Assembly (NCBI RefSeq): GCF_019645875.1
Contig: NZ_CP081000.1
Span: 2,046,001-2,110,000 of the forward strand
Reading direction: 5' to 3'
Source: Mycolicibacterium senegalense
GTDB taxonomy: Bacteria > Actinomycetota > Actinomycetes > Mycobacteriales > Mycobacteriaceae
Length of the DNA: 64,000 nt
Of this stretch, positions 43,068 to 54,925 are shown piece by piece. The notes under the pieces were generated by a model. It ran no database searches. It worked only from the letters and a program-made list of their open reading frames with translations, and had not been told where the DNA came from. Every line of letters begins with the position of its first letter. Position 1 is the first letter of the stretch. The translations under genes and the position numbers were made by a program.

Positions 43068-43844
43068 TCAGGGCGTACCGACGCAGATCGTGATGCCCGT
43101 GCCGGTGCGGTGCTGGGTCTGCACACCGTTGACCGTCACCGTGCACGCGACATCCGGGCCGAAGTTCACGACGCTGACGCTGGCGGTTTCGGTTGCGGGT
43201 GCGGTGAGTTCGACCTGCTTGCTCCACGGCAGCGGCACGTTGAACTCGGTCTGCAGCATGTTGCCCGTGTCCAGATAGGTGATGTTGATGGCTCGGCCCT
43301 CACCGGTCACCTCGTAGGTGACGGTCTCGGTCGGCCCGGGCGCGGTCTCCGTCGGCGGGACAGTGCTCGGCGGCGGCAGCGGCACCGGCCGCGGTACGCG
43401 CGAAGTCGTCGTGGGCGCCGTCGGTGACGTGGTGAAACCGGGCTGCGGGGTGACCGGTTGTGGCGCGACCACCGTCTCCTGGCTTGATCCGTTGGCGATC
43501 ACCAGCGCGATGACCAGGCCCAGCACCACCAGGATGGCGACTGCGGCCAGGATCCACAGCCACAGCCGGGGTTCGTGGTCGTCGGGCTCCGGAGGATTGG
43601 GCGCGCCCGGCGGCGGTGGGGAACCGGCCCCGTACTGGCCGGTTGCGTTCGGGTCGTATCCGTAGGGAGGGTAGGACGGCAGCTGTTGGGTCGGGTTGGG
43701 CTGCGGTGGCGGAGCGGGCACCGCCGGGTACACGCTCTGATACGGCGGTTGGTTCGAGTACGCCGGATCGGGATAGTCCACGGGGTAGCCGCTACCCAGA
43801 GATTGGGTCGGCTCGGACCCGTCGCGGCGTGGTGAATCGGTCAT
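43068..43844 (-). CDS. Proline-rich membrane protein with MmpS-like outer domain
   Basis: ATG 43844 gives 258 residues. A Pro/Tyr/Gln-rich cytoplasmic head covers residues 1-92, one membrane span follows (L-W-L-W-I-L-A-A-V-A-I-L-V-V-L, about 93-116), then a Thr/Pro linker. The last 85 residues read like the MmpS domain: V-T-Y-E-V-T-G-E-G, N-I-T-Y, L-P-W-S-K, and paired cysteines in C-T-V-T-V-N-G and I-C-V-G. By order it is Rv2507. It may be an accessory factor for an envelope transporter, but no mmpL adjoins it. Confidence 0.8.
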   Translation of the reverse strand: MTDSPRRDGSEPTQSLGSGYPVDYPDPAYSNQPPYQSVYPAVPAPPPQPNPTQQLPSYPPYGYDPNATGQYGAGSPPPPGAPNPPEPDDHEPRLWLWILAAVAILVVLGLVIALVIANGSSQETVVAPQPVTPQPGFTTSPTAPTTTSRVPRPVPLPPPSTVPPTETAPGPTETVTYEVTGEGRAINITYLDTGNMLQTEFNVPLPWSKQVELTAPATETASVSVVNFGPDVACTVTVNGVQTQHRTGTGITICVGTP

Positions 43845-43966
43845 GCCCACCTCATGGCTGCGAGGGTACCTGTGCGGATGCTCAGTCCGCTGCCACCGAG
43901 GTCGCAGGTATCGGATGGTGATGAGGGATGCTGAAGAGAACCGCGGAACTGACGGGAGGACGCGAA

Positions 43967-45826
43967 GTGGCCGCAGACCGGCACGTGCGGGTGAACTACG
44001 GCGCGTCGTTGTCACCGGATGCGACGGCGTTTGCCCACTTGGTCGACGACGGTGGTTATCCGCGCGCGGTGCAGCGGTTCCTGCGCGGGTGGCGGGCCAG
44101 CTCCTCACGTGACGTCGAGCTGCCGGTGGTCGGCCCAGTGACGAAGGTCATTCATTCGGCCGACGGCCACTGGCTGGCCTGCGAGGTGGCTCCCGAAGGC
44201 GGCACCCGCAGCCAGATCTGGGTGGTGACGACCGATCCTGACGACCGCGACGCGCGCCGGATCGACTATTGGCCGACCGATGCCGAGGGCACGGCAGAAC
44301 TGATCGGTTGGGACGGCACCCAGGTCGCGGCGATCCTCACCGGGGAAGACGGGGTGGGCAGCTCGTGTCTGATCGACCCGGCCACCGGGGACACCCTGGT
44401 GCTCGACCGGCGCTCGGGTGGTCGGCTGGTCGACGCCTGGGCCGGTGCCTCGCTGGTGCGGGTCGGGCCGCGTGGGTACCAGGAGCTCATCATGTTGTGG
44501 GGGCTGACCGAAATCGCCCTGCTGCCATCAGATCCCGGCTCGGTGACCGATTTCGGTGTGATCCTCGACGATCACACGCCGCGCCGGCTCCGCAGCGGTA
44601 TCGACGGCGAGACCGCGCTCTATTACCCGGCCAGCACCTACGGACCCAACAGCACCGAGGGTTTCGTGCGGGCCCTGATCCGCAGTGACAACGGCGCCTC
44701 CCATGCCCGGTTGCTGGAGGTCACCGTCACGGCCGAGGGCGTGACGTATCACGTCGTCGCCGAACGGGAAGGCTACGAACTCGACGAGTTCGTGGTCAGT
44801 GACGATCTGTCGACGGTCGCGTTGTTGTGGAACATCGACGGCCGCAGTGAACTGCAGATCCTGGAGTACGCCGACGAGACGTTGTCGGTACCGATCCCGC
44901 TGCCCGGCCCGGTTGCCGGTGAGCTCACCATCAGCGCGGGCGGATCCATGGTGGCGATGACAGTGCAAGGGCCGTCGTTGCCGCGCACCGTCGAACTCGT
45001 CGACCCGCGGTCGCTGGAATGGGAGCGGATCGACCGCGAGCCCAGCCGCGGCCCGCTCACCTCGTTACCGACGCTGGAGCGGATCACCGCGCGTGACGGC
45101 CTCGAGCTCACGGCGTGGTTGTACCGGCCGCCGGACGAGGTGGTGGGCGCGGTGATGTTCTTGCACGGCGGCCCGGAGGGGCAGGCGCGGCCCGAATACA
45201 ACGAGATCTTCCCGGCGCTGCTGGAAGCGGGTTTTGCGGTGCTGACGCCGAACGTGCGCGGCTCGGGAGGGTTCGGCCGGGCCTTCGTGCACGCCGATGA
45301 CAAGGAGTTGCGGTTCGCCGCGATCGACGATGTCGCCGACTGCGCGCAGTACCTGGTGGACCAGGGCATCGCCCGGGCTGATCGGCTGGCCTGCACCGGA
45401 TGGTCGTACGGTGGCTATCTGACCCAGGCGGCCCTGGCGTTTCATCCGGAACTGTTCGTGGCCGGCATCAGTATCTGCGGGATGAGCGACCTGAACAGCT
45501 TCTACCACACCACCGAGCCGTGGATCGCCGCGGCGTCCTATCCCGAGTACGGCCATCCGGTGGCGGATCGTGATCTGCTGGAACGACTTTCGCCGTTACC
45601 GAAGGCCGATCAGGTGATCGCGCCGCTGTTGCTGGTGCACGGCGGCAACGACACCAATGTGCTGCCCGACGAATCGCGGCAGATGTACGACGCGCTGACT
45701 GCGCTGGGCCGCACGGTCGAACTGCTGATCTTCGAGGACGACGGGCACGAGATCGTCAAGCGGGAGAACCGCGCGGCCCTGGTCGATGCCGCGACCCGCT
45801 GGTTGTCCAAAGCGTTCGGTATCTAG
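43967..45826 (+). CDS. S9-family prolyl oligopeptidase/acylaminoacyl peptidase
   Basis: I prefer GTG 43967 behind GGGAGGA (619 residues); ATG 43928 is an alternative. The first 400 residues form a beta-propeller and the rest an alpha/beta-hydrolase. The triad is Ser480 in G-W-S-Y-G-G-Y, Asp562 in H-G-G-N-D-T-N and His594 in D-D-G-H-E-I. H-G-G-P-E-G supplies the oxyanion hole. No signal peptide is visible, so it probably cleaves short or N-acylated peptides in the cytoplasm. Its end overlaps the convergent bkaR gene by four bases. Confidence 0.9.
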   Translation: MAADRHVRVNYGASLSPDATAFAHLVDDGGYPRAVQRFLRGWRASSSRDVELPVVGPVTKVIHSADGHWLACEVAPEGGTRSQIWVVTTDPDDRDARRIDYWPTDAEGTAELIGWDGTQVAAILTGEDGVGSSCLIDPATGDTLVLDRRSGGRLVDAWAGASLVRVGPRGYQELIMLWGLTEIALLPSDPGSVTDFGVILDDHTPRRLRSGIDGETALYYPASTYGPNSTEGFVRALIRSDNGASHARLLEVTVTAEGVTYHVVAEREGYELDEFVVSDDLSTVALLWNIDGRSELQILEYADETLSVPIPLPGPVAGELTISAGGSMVAMTVQGPSLPRTVELVDPRSLEWERIDREPSRGPLTSLPTLERITARDGLELTAWLYRPPDEVVGAVMFLHGGPEGQARPEYNEIFPALLEAGFAVLTPNVRGSGGFGRAFVHADDKELRFAAIDDVADCAQYLVDQGIARADRLACTGWSYGGYLTQAALAFHPELFVAGISICGMSDLNSFYHTTEPWIAAASYPEYGHPVADRDLLERLSPLPKADQVIAPLLLVHGGNDTNVLPDESRQMYDALTALGRTVELLIFEDDGHEIVKRENRAALVDAATRWLSKAFGI

Positions 45827-46416
45827 CCGGCGGTGAGTGCCGCCAACGTCATCCGGCGCAACACCGCGCGTGAATGTGTCTTGGACGCAGCGGGTCTCAC
45901 GCTGTAGGGGGTCGAGTTCAGCAGGCCGAACGCGGCATGGGCCATCACCCGGGCATCCTCCTCGGCCAGCTCCGGGTCGAGCCGGGTCAGCACCGTCACC
46001 CAGATCTCCACGTACTGCCGCTGGGCGCGGCGCACCTGTCGTCTGGCGCTGTCGGGCAGGTGAGCCAGGTCGCGGTCTTGGATGCGGATCAGATCGGATT
46101 CGCCGAACACGAAGTCGAGGTGGAAGTCCACCAGGCTGTTCAACGTGTCGGCGGGGCTTTCGTCGGCCGCGATGACTTCCTGCGCGCCGGCGAGTAGGCG
46201 GGTACTGATGCCGACGAGCAACTCGACCAGCAGCGCTTCCTTGTTGGGGAAGTGCCGGTAGATGGCCGGCCCGCTGATGCCGACGGCCGAACCGATGTCC
46301 TCCAGGCGCACCGCGAGGTAGCCCCGTTCGGCCACAAGCCGTTCGGCGGCGGCGATCAGCTGGCTGCGGCGATCGGATTTGGCCTTGCTGCGACGGGTGA
46401 CGGCGCGCTCGGGCAT
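45823..46416 (-). CDS. bkaR: TetR-family repressor of the branched-chain keto-acid operon
   Basis: This 197-residue protein has a TetR helix-turn-helix at about residues 20-65 (L-I-A-A-A-E-R-L-V, L-E-D-I-G-S-A-V-G-I, A-I-Y-R-H-F-P-N-K-E-A). The C-terminal domain is helical. It is divergent from accD1 exactly as Rv2506 is, and Rv2506 homologues (BkaR) have been reported to repress the adjoining operon. A 16-bp inverted repeat in the 71-base gap is its obvious operator, so it should also control itself. Confidence 0.85.
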   Translation of the reverse strand: MPERAVTRRSKAKSDRRSQLIAAAERLVAERGYLAVRLEDIGSAVGISGPAIYRHFPNKEALLVELLVGISTRLLAGAQEVIAADESPADTLNSLVDFHLDFVFGESDLIRIQDRDLAHLPDSARRQVRRAQRQYVEIWVTVLTRLDPELAEEDARVMAHAAFGLLNSTPYSVRPAASKTHSRAVLRRMTLAALTAG

Positions 46417-46442
46417 GGCGCCTCCGGAGGGTAGACAACTCA

Positions 46443-48041
<1,599 letters not shown>

Positions 48042-48046
48042 GGGGC

Positions 48047-50044
48047 ATGTTCGACACAGTCCTCGTCGCCAACCGCGGCGAAATCGCGGTGCGGGTCATC
48101 CGCACCCTGCGGACCATGGGCATCCGGTCGGTGGCGGTCTTCAGCGACGCCGACGCAGGGGCGCGCCATGTCGCCGAAGCTGACACAGCCGTACACATCG
48201 GGCCTGCCGCGGCCCGGCAGAGCTATCTCGACATCGACGCTGTCGTGTCGGCCGCGCAGGCTTCCGGTGCGCAGGCCGTTCACCCCGGCTACGGATTCTT
48301 GTCCGAGAACGCCGATTTCGCCGCTGCGCTGCAGGCGGCGGGCATCGTGTTCATCGGACCGCCGGCGCCGGCGATCGCCACCATGGGCGACAAGATCGCG
48401 GCCAAGGCCGCGGTTTCGGCGTTCGGTGTCCCCGTGGTGCCGGGTATCTCGCGGCCGGGCCTGACCGATGATGAGCTGATCGCCGGCGCGCCGGAGGTCG
48501 GTTTCCCGGTTCTGGTCAAGCCGTCGGCAGGCGGCGGCGGCAAGGGCATGCGGGTGGTGGAGCGGGCCGCCGATCTGCCGGCCGCGCTGACCAGCGCCCG
48601 ACGGGAAGCCGCTGCCGCCTTCGGTGACGACACCCTTTTTCTGGAGCGGTTTGTGTTGCGGCCCAGGCATATCGAGGTGCAGGTGCTTGCCGACGCTCAC
48701 GGCAACGTCATCCACCTCGGTGAGCGCGAATGCAGCCTGCAGCGCCGCCATCAGAAGGTGATCGAGGAGGCGCCGTCGCCACTGCTGGACCCGGCGACCA
48801 GGGCGCGCATCGGTGCGGCCGCCTGCGATACGGCGCGTAGTGTCGACTACGCGGGCGCGGGCACCGTGGAGTTCATCGTGTCCGCCGATGCGCCCGACGA
48901 GTTCTTCTTCATGGAGATGAACACCCGGCTGCAGGTCGAGCATCCGGTCACCGAGATGGTCACCGGCGTCGACCTGGTGGAACAGCAGGTTCTGATCGCC
49001 GCGGGCGAGAAGCTCGCGATCGGCCAGGACGACATCGTCATGACCGGCCACGCCGTGGAAGCACGGGTGTACGCCGAGGATCCCGCCAACGGTTTCCTGC
49101 CAACCGGCGGCCCGGTGCTGGGGTTGCGCGAGCCCGGCGGGCCAGGGGTGCGCGTGGATTCCGGCCTGGTCGCGGGCACGGTTGTGGGCAGCGACTATGA
49201 CCCGATGCTGTCGAAGGTCATCGCTCATGGCGCCGACCGGACCGCGGCATTGCACAAACTGGACCGCGCGCTGGCCGATACCGCGGTGCTGGGCTTGACC
49301 ACCAACACCGAGTTCCTGCGCTTCCTGCTGGCTGACCCCGATGTGGCCGCGGGCCGTCTGGACACCGGCCTGCTGGACCGTCGCGCACCGGATTTCGCCC
49401 CGCCGGCACTCGGCGACGCCGAGTTGATCGCTGCCGCGGCTTATCAGTGGATCAGCCACTGGGAGCAGGCCGGCGACGATCTGTGGGCCCGGCCGACCGG
49501 CTGGCGAGTGGGGGAGCGTGCCCCGGCCGCTTTCCGGCTGCGGGCCGGAGACCGCACCGACCACGTGTATCTCACGGGGATCCCGAGCCGGGCCACCGCG
49601 ACCGTCGAGAACGGCGAAACTCATACTGTGAGCGCCGCTTTCGCCGGAGGTCGGTTCACTGTCACCCTTGACGGTGTGCGGACCGAGTACCTGGTCGCCG
49701 CTCAGCCCAGCGGTGGCATCGGGCAGCTCTGGCTCTCCGGTGCCGGGCGTAGCTACCTGGTCGAGGAGGTTCGTGAGGCGCCGGTGCGCCCCGACGACGA
49801 GCACAGCGGCGACGCCGAGCTCCTCAGCCCGATGCCGGGATCGGTGGTCGCGGTAGGCGTCGAGAACGGCTCCGCGGTAACGGCGGGCACCACGGTGGTC
49901 ACCGTCGAGGCGATGAAGATGGAGCATGCCCTGACCGCACCCACCGATGGTGTGGCCGAACTACTCGTCGCCGTCGGCGACCAGGTCAAGGTGGGTCAGC
50001 TGCTGGCCCGAATCACTGCTGCGACACAGGAGAACGAGCAATGA
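48047..50044 (+). CDS. accA1: Acyl-CoA carboxylase alpha subunit AccA1 (biotin carboxylase + BCCP)
   Basis: ATG 48047 opens [14 protein letters not shown] as in M. tuberculosis, giving 665 residues; GTG 48038, overlapping the accD1 stop, is an alternative. The biotin carboxylase ATP-grasp domain covers about 1-445 with G-G-G-G-K-G-M-R and [10 protein letters not shown]. The C-terminal carrier domain has biotin Lys624 in E-A-M-K-M-E-H. It carboxylates biotin with ATP and bicarbonate and hands it to AccD1. Confidence 0.95.
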   Translation: MFDTVLVANRGEIAVRVIRTLRTMGIRSVAVFSDADAGARHVAEADTAVHIGPAAARQSYLDIDAVVSAAQASGAQAVHPGYGFLSENADFAAALQAAGIVFIGPPAPAIATMGDKIAAKAAVSAFGVPVVPGISRPGLTDDELIAGAPEVGFPVLVKPSAGGGGKGMRVVERAADLPAALTSARREAAAAFGDDTLFLERFVLRPRHIEVQVLADAHGNVIHLGERECSLQRRHQKVIEEAPSPLLDPATRARIGAAACDTARSVDYAGAGTVEFIVSADAPDEFFFMEMNTRLQVEHPVTEMVTGVDLVEQQVLIAAGEKLAIGQDDIVMTGHAVEARVYAEDPANGFLPTGGPVLGLREPGGPGVRVDSGLVAGTVVGSDYDPMLSKVIAHGADRTAALHKLDRALADTAVLGLTTNTEFLRFLLADPDVAAGRLDTGLLDRRAPDFAPPALGDAELIAAAAYQWISHWEQAGDDLWARPTGWRVGERAPAAFRLRAGDRTDHVYLTGIPSRATATVENGETHTVSAAFAGGRFTVTLDGVRTEYLVAAQPSGGIGQLWLSGAGRSYLVEEVREAPVRPDDEHSGDAELLSPMPGSVVAVGVENGSAVTAGTTVVTVEAMKMEHALTAPTDGVAELLVAVGDQVKVGQLLARITAATQENEQ

Positions 50045-51204
50045 GCGACTTTTTGTCGACCGGTACGCTGCCGGACCACTACGCGGAACTGGCCAAGACC
50101 GTCCGCGACTTCGCCCAGAGCGTGGTCGCCCCGGTCGCGGCCAAACACGATGAGGAACACTCGTTCCCGTATGAGGTCGTCGCCGGTATGGCCGACATGG
50201 GACTGTTCGGCCTGCCGTTCCCCGAGGAGTACGGCGGCATGGGCGGCGACTACTTCGCGCTGTGCCTGGCGTTGGAGGAGCTCGGCAAGGTCGACCAGAG
50301 CGTGGCCATCACATTGGAGGCAGGCGTTTCGCTGGGCGCCATGCCGGTCTACCGCTTCGGCAATGACGCCCAGAAGGAAGAGTGGCTGCCGCTGCTGGCC
50401 AGCGGTAAGGCGCTGGGCGCGTTCGGCCTGACCGAGGCCGGTGGCGGCAGTGACGCCGGGGCCACCAAGACCACCGCCAAACTCGACGGTGACACCTGGG
50501 TGATCAACGGCTCCAAGCAGTTCATCACCAACTCCGGCACCGACATCACCAAGCTCGTCACCGTCACCGCCGTGACCGGGGAACGCGAGGGCGGCAAGAA
50601 GGAGATCTCGTCCATCCTGGTGCCAGTGCCGATCGAGGGATTCACCGCCGAGCCGGCCTACAACAAGGTCGGCTGGAATGCCTCGGACACGCACCCGTTG
50701 AGCTTCGACGACGTGCGGGTGCCCGCCGAGAACCTGCTGGGCGAGCGGGGCCGTGGCTACGCCAACTTCCTGCGCATCCTCGATGAGGGCCGGATCGCGA
50801 TCGCGGCATTGTCGGTGGGCGTTGCGCAAGGCTGTGTCGACGAATGTGTCAAGTACGCCAAGGAACGTCAGGCGTTCGGCGCGGCCATCGGCACCTATCA
50901 GGCCATCGCGTTCAAGATCGCCCGGATGGAGGCGCGCGCCCATGCCGCCCGCGCCGCCTACTACGACGCGGCCGCACTGATGTTGTCCGGCAAGCCGTTC
51001 AAGAAGGCGGCCTCGGTGGCCAAGCTGGTCTCCAGCGAGGCCGCGATGGACAACGCCCGCGACGCCACCCAGATCTTCGGCGGGTACGGTTTCATGAACG
51101 AATATCCGGTGGCGCGTCACTACCGGGACAGCAAGATCCTCGAAATCGGTGAGGGGACAACAGAAGTGCAGTTGATGCTGATCGCGCGGGAGGCGGGTTT
51201 GTGA
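50041..51204 (+). CDS. fadE19: Acyl-CoA dehydrogenase FadE19
   Basis: This 387-residue flavoprotein overlaps the accA1 stop by four bases. It has the acyl-CoA dehydrogenase marks: the T-E-A-G-G-G-S-D flavin loop, [24 protein letters not shown] and the catalytic glutamate E371 in G-E-G-T-T-E-V-Q. In this operon its likely substrate is isovaleryl-CoA or another branched short acyl-CoA from leucine, isoleucine or valine. Confidence 0.93.
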   Translation: MSDFLSTGTLPDHYAELAKTVRDFAQSVVAPVAAKHDEEHSFPYEVVAGMADMGLFGLPFPEEYGGMGGDYFALCLALEELGKVDQSVAITLEAGVSLGAMPVYRFGNDAQKEEWLPLLASGKALGAFGLTEAGGGSDAGATKTTAKLDGDTWVINGSKQFITNSGTDITKLVTVTAVTGEREGGKKEISSILVPVPIEGFTAEPAYNKVGWNASDTHPLSFDDVRVPAENLLGERGRGYANFLRILDEGRIAIAALSVGVAQGCVDECVKYAKERQAFGAAIGTYQAIAFKIARMEARAHAARAAYYDAAALMLSGKPFKKAASVAKLVSSEAAMDNARDATQIFGGYGFMNEYPVARHYRDSKILEIGEGTTEVQLMLIAREAGL

Positions 51205-51692
51205 CCGAGGATCGAGTGATCGAACAGCGTGGGCTCTGGTTCGAGGAGTTCGAGATCGGGGTGCGCTACCTGCACCGACCCGGGCGTACCATCACCGAGG
51301 CCGACAACACACTGTTCACCGCCGTGACCATGAACACCCAGGCGCTACACCTCGATGCGGCCTGGTCAGAGCAACAGCCGCCGTTCAACCAGCGGCTGGT
51401 GAACTCGATGTTCACGCTGGCCACCCTGGTCGGGCTCTCGGTCTCCCAGCTCACCCAGGGCACCACCGTCGGCAACCTCGGGTTCTCCGAAATCGCTTTC
51501 CCCAAGCCGATGTTTCACGGTGACACCCTGTACGCCGAGACCGTCGCCACGGAGAAGCGGGCATCCAAGAGCCGTCCCGGCGAGGGCATCGTCACGTTCG
51601 TGCACACCGGACGCAACCAACACGGCGACGTCGTCGCCACCGCTACCCGCAAGGCCCTGATGCGGATGCGCCCGGAGGGAGAATCCCGATGA
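51201..51692 (+). CDS. MaoC-like hotdog hydratase
   Basis: This 163-residue protein starts at GTG overlapping fadE19 by four bases. It is a single hotdog fold: F-E-E-F-E-I-G and T-I-T-E-A-D-N at the start, H-L-D-A near residue 51, then P-M-F-H-G-D-T-L-Y-A-E-T. The canonical (R)-hydratase Asp/His pair is only partly recognisable, so it may hydrate a branched enoyl-CoA or act on a related thioester. It corresponds to Rv2499c. Confidence 0.85.
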   Translation: MTEDRVIEQRGLWFEEFEIGVRYLHRPGRTITEADNTLFTAVTMNTQALHLDAAWSEQQPPFNQRLVNSMFTLATLVGLSVSQLTQGTTVGNLGFSEIAFPKPMFHGDTLYAETVATEKRASKSRPGEGIVTFVHTGRNQHGDVVATATRKALMRMRPEGESR

Positions 51693-51714
51693 CACCGCGC
51701 ACGCGAGGAGCAAA

Positions 51715-52527
51715 ATGACAGTTGGCAATAACGGAGCGGGCTGGCTGTTCTGCCCGGCGGACCGGCCCGAGCGGTTCGAAAAGGCCGCGGCGGCAGCCGA
51801 TGTGGTGATCCTGGACCTCGAGGACGGGTGCGCGGCCAAGGACCGGCCGGCCGCCCGCCAGGCCCTGATCGACACCCCGCTGGACCCGTCCCGCACCGTG
51901 GTGCGGGTCAATCCGACCAACACCGCCGACCACGAGCTGGATCTGAAGGCGGTCGCGGCCACCGATTACACCACCGTGATGCTGGCCAAGTCCGAACACG
52001 CCGATCAGGTGCGCGCCCTGGCCCCGCTGGACGTCGTGGTGTTGATCGAGACGCCGCTGTCCGCATTGAACGTGGTGGAGCTGGTGCAGCCCGACAATGC
52101 CTTCGCGGTGATGTGGGGCGCCGAGGATCTGTTCGCCGTCACCGGTGGCACCGCCAATCGCTGGCCGGACGGCACATACCGTGACGTCGCCCAGCATGTC
52201 CGGTCGCAGACCCTGCTGGCGGCCAAGGCCTACGGGAAGCTGGCGCTGGATTCGGTGTACCTCGACATCAAGAATCTCGACGGCCTGCGGGCCGAGGCCG
52301 ACGACGCGGTCGCGGTCGGTTTCGACGCCAAGGTGGCGATCCACCCGACGCAGGTTGCCGTCGTCCGGTCGGCCTATGCGCCGACCGAGGAGCAGATCGT
52401 CTGGGCGCGAGCCGTCCTCGACCGGGTGGCAGGAGAACGCGGTGTGTTCCAGCACGACGGACTGATGGTCGACGCTCCGGTGCTGCGCCGCGCCGAGCGG
52501 ATCGTCGCGCTGGCTCCGCAAGGCTGA
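51715..52527 (+). CDS. citE: CitE-like beta-hydroxyacyl-CoA lyase
   Basis: This 270-residue TIM barrel has the metal-site motifs of the CitE/malyl-CoA family: I-L-D-L-E-D-G early on, E-T-P-L-S-A near 105, and W-G-A-E-D-L near 125. The M. tuberculosis homologue Rv2498c is a single enzyme, not part of a citrate lyase complex, and has been characterised as a lyase of beta-hydroxyacyl-CoAs such as HMG-CoA. That fits the end of leucine breakdown in this operon. Its final codons recur as a fragment 110 bases downstream. Confidence 0.9.
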   Translation: MTVGNNGAGWLFCPADRPERFEKAAAAADVVILDLEDGCAAKDRPAARQALIDTPLDPSRTVVRVNPTNTADHELDLKAVAATDYTTVMLAKSEHADQVRALAPLDVVVLIETPLSALNVVELVQPDNAFAVMWGAEDLFAVTGGTANRWPDGTYRDVAQHVRSQTLLAAKAYGKLALDSVYLDIKNLDGLRAEADDAVAVGFDAKVAIHPTQVAVVRSAYAPTEEQIVWARAVLDRVAGERGVFQHDGLMVDAPVLRRAERIVALAPQG

Positions 52528-52617
52528 GCCGGCGCGCGTGTCCGACACGCGCCCAATCCGTTACCCGCGATGAACGCGGTCGGTTTCGGTTCGGGCGCAT
52601 AATGGCCATATGCCCCA

Positions 52618-52671
52618 GTGCTGCGACGGGCCGAGCGGATCGTCCAGCTAGCGCCACATCCAGGCATCTAG
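52618..52671 (+). pseudogene. Remnant of a citE 3' end
   Basis: This 54-base frame reads V-L-R-R-A-E-R-I-V-Q-L-A-P-H-P-G-I then TAG. Its first nine residues equal those near the end of CitE (V-L-R-R-A-E-R-I-V-A-L-A-P-Q-G). It has no start of its own and lies alone between citE and bkdA. It looks like the tail of a second, lost or recombined citE copy. Confidence 0.65.
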
Positions 52672-52769
52672 CCGGAGGCCTCTCACCAGGGGTTTTGCAC
52701 GTACCGCCGCTGCGCTGAGCACCTCATGGACTGGCGGCGCAACATGCTGCCACCCGAGAAGGAGGCGGT

Positions 52770-53858
52770 ATGGCTGAGCTGGCTGCGGCACTGAGTGTCG
52801 ATTTGGATCCGGTGCGTCTTCTCGACGCCGACGGGTCACCCACCGACGAGACGCGGTACAGCCGCGATCTGCCGCCCGAGACACTCGGATGGCTCTATGA
52901 GTCCATGGTGGTCACCCGCGATCTGGACGCCGAGTTCGTCAATCTGCAACGCCAGGGTGAGCTGGCGCTGTACGCCTCCTGTCGCGGCCAGGAGGCCGCC
53001 CAGATCGGGGCTGCCGCCTGCCTTCGCAAGTCCGACTGGTTGTTCCCCCAGTACCGCGAGATCGGCGCGTTCCTCCTGCGGGGAATCACCCCGGGCCAGA
53101 TGGGGGCGGTCTGGCGGGGCCAATGGCATGGTGGCAGCGAGTTCACCAGCCGCTGCGTCGCCCCGATCGCGATACCCATCGGCACCCACGGACTGCATGC
53201 CGTCGGGGCCGCGATGGCGGCTCAGCGGCTCGGCGAGGATTCGCTGACGGTCGCGTTTCTCGGCGACGGAGCCACCAGTGAGGGCGATGTGCACGAGGCG
53301 CTGAACCTGGCCTCGGTGTACCGCGTGCCGTGCGTGTTCTTCGTGCAGAACAACCAGTGGGCGATCTCTGTGCCGGTCAGCAGGCAGCAGGCCGGACCGT
53401 CGATCGCGCACCGGGCCATCGGTTACGGCATGCCGGGGATCCGCGTCGACGGCAACGATGTCCTGGCCTGCTACGCGGTGATGGCCGAGGCGGCCGAACG
53501 CGCCCGCTCCGGCGCCGGCCCCACGCTCATCGAGGCCGTCACCTACCGGATGGGGCCGCACACCACCTCCGACGACCCGACCCGCTACCGGTCGGCCGAC
53601 GAGGTCGAGGAGTGGCGCGCCCGCGACCCGATCGCGCGTTACCGCACCTATCTGCAGAACGCCGGCTTGCTCGACGAACGGTTGGATCAGCGGGTCGGTG
53701 CGCGTTCGCGGCGGCTGTGCGCCGAGGTGCGCGAGTCCCTCGTGGGGGCGGCGGATCCGGATCCGGCTGAGTTGTTCGACACCGTATATGCCGAGATCAC
53801 GCCGGAATTGGCACGTCAGCGCGAGGCGTTGTCGGGTGAACTGGCGAAGGAGGCGTGA
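52770..53858 (+). CDS. bkdA: Branched-chain 2-oxoacid dehydrogenase E1 alpha
   Basis: ATG 52770 behind GAAGGAGG gives 362 residues. The thiamine diphosphate motif is G165-D-G-A-T-S-E-G with N194-N195 closing it. Y-R-E-I-G-A-F and G-S-E-F-T-S-R-C resemble the usual substrate-channel segments. With BkdB and BkdC it oxidatively decarboxylates branched 2-oxoacids from valine, leucine and isoleucine. The 242-base gap before it, holding a citE fragment, breaks the otherwise tight spacing of the operon. Confidence 0.93.
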   Translation: MAELAAALSVDLDPVRLLDADGSPTDETRYSRDLPPETLGWLYESMVVTRDLDAEFVNLQRQGELALYASCRGQEAAQIGAAACLRKSDWLFPQYREIGAFLLRGITPGQMGAVWRGQWHGGSEFTSRCVAPIAIPIGTHGLHAVGAAMAAQRLGEDSLTVAFLGDGATSEGDVHEALNLASVYRVPCVFFVQNNQWAISVPVSRQQAGPSIAHRAIGYGMPGIRVDGNDVLACYAVMAEAAERARSGAGPTLIEAVTYRMGPHTTSDDPTRYRSADEVEEWRARDPIARYRTYLQNAGLLDERLDQRVGARSRRLCAEVRESLVGAADPDPAELFDTVYAEITPELARQREALSGELAKEA

Positions 53859-53863
53859 GGTTC

Positions 53864-54925
53864 ATGACGCAGATCATCGATCGTCCTGCCGCTCAGGGTG
53901 ATTCGCCAGAGCCGTGGGAACCGACACTGGCTCCCGTGGGAATGCCGGCCGTTGAACTGACCATGGTGGCGGCCATCAACCGGGCGCTGCACGATGCGAT
54001 GGCCGTCGACGACCGCGTGCTGGTGTTCGGTGAGGACGTCGCCACTCTCGGCGGGGTTTTCCGAGTGACTGAAGGACTGTCCGAGACCTTCGGCTCAGAA
54101 AGATGTTTCGATACGCCGCTGGCCGAATCAGCGATCATCGGGGTGGCTGTCGGCCTGGCGATCCGCGGGTTCGTCCCGGTGCCGGAGATCCAGTTCGACG
54201 GGTTCAGCTTTCCGGCCTTCGACCAGATCGTCAGTCACCTGGCCAAGTACCGGATGCGCACCCACGGCGACGTCAACATGGGTGTGACGGTGCGCATTCC
54301 GTCGTTCGGCGGTATCGGTGCGGTCGAACACCATTCGGAGTCCACCGAGACGTACTGGCTGCACACCGCGGGGCTGAAGGTGGTCGTACCGTCGACGCCG
54401 TCTGATGCGTACTGGTTGCTGCGGTATTCGATCGCCGGCGCCGACCCGGTGATCTTCCTGGAGCCCAAGCGACGTTACTGGACACGCGAACTCGTCGACA
54501 CCACCGCGCCCGCCCCGCCGATCGGCCGGGCGGCGGTGCGGCGCAACGGAACCGACGTCACGGTCATCACCTACGGCGGGCTGGTGGCCACGGCGCTCAA
54601 CGCCTCGGAGCTGGCGGCCGAGCAGGGGTGGAGCCTCGAGGTCATCGATTTGCGCTCGCTCAACCCGCTCGACTTCGACACGGTGGCCGCGTCGGTGCGG
54701 CGAACCGGCCGAGCCGTCGTGTTGCACGAGGGGCCGCGCACCCTGGGCTTCGGCGCCGAGCTTGCGGCCCGGATCTCCGAGGAGTGCTTCTACGACCTTG
54801 AGGCGCCGGTATTGCGCGCCACCGGTTTCGACACGCCCTACCCACCGGCCCGGCTGGAGAAGGTCTGGCTGCCCGGCGTCGACCGCGTCCTCGACTGCGT
54901 CGAGCGTGCCATGGGGCAGCCGTGA
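53864..54925 (+). CDS. bkdB: Branched-chain 2-oxoacid dehydrogenase E1 beta
   Basis: ATG 53864 gives 353 residues; GTG 53855, overlapping the bkdA stop, is an alternative. Family segments are [35 protein letters not shown] and [12 protein letters not shown]. It is the beta partner of the E1 heterotetramer. Its stop overlaps bkdC by four bases. Confidence 0.93.
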   Translation: MTQIIDRPAAQGDSPEPWEPTLAPVGMPAVELTMVAAINRALHDAMAVDDRVLVFGEDVATLGGVFRVTEGLSETFGSERCFDTPLAESAIIGVAVGLAIRGFVPVPEIQFDGFSFPAFDQIVSHLAKYRMRTHGDVNMGVTVRIPSFGGIGAVEHHSESTETYWLHTAGLKVVVPSTPSDAYWLLRYSIAGADPVIFLEPKRRYWTRELVDTTAPAPPIGRAAVRRNGTDVTVITYGGLVATALNASELAAEQGWSLEVIDLRSLNPLDFDTVAASVRRTGRAVVLHEGPRTLGFGAELAARISEECFYDLEAPVLRATGFDTPYPPARLEKVWLPGVDRVLDCVERAMGQP

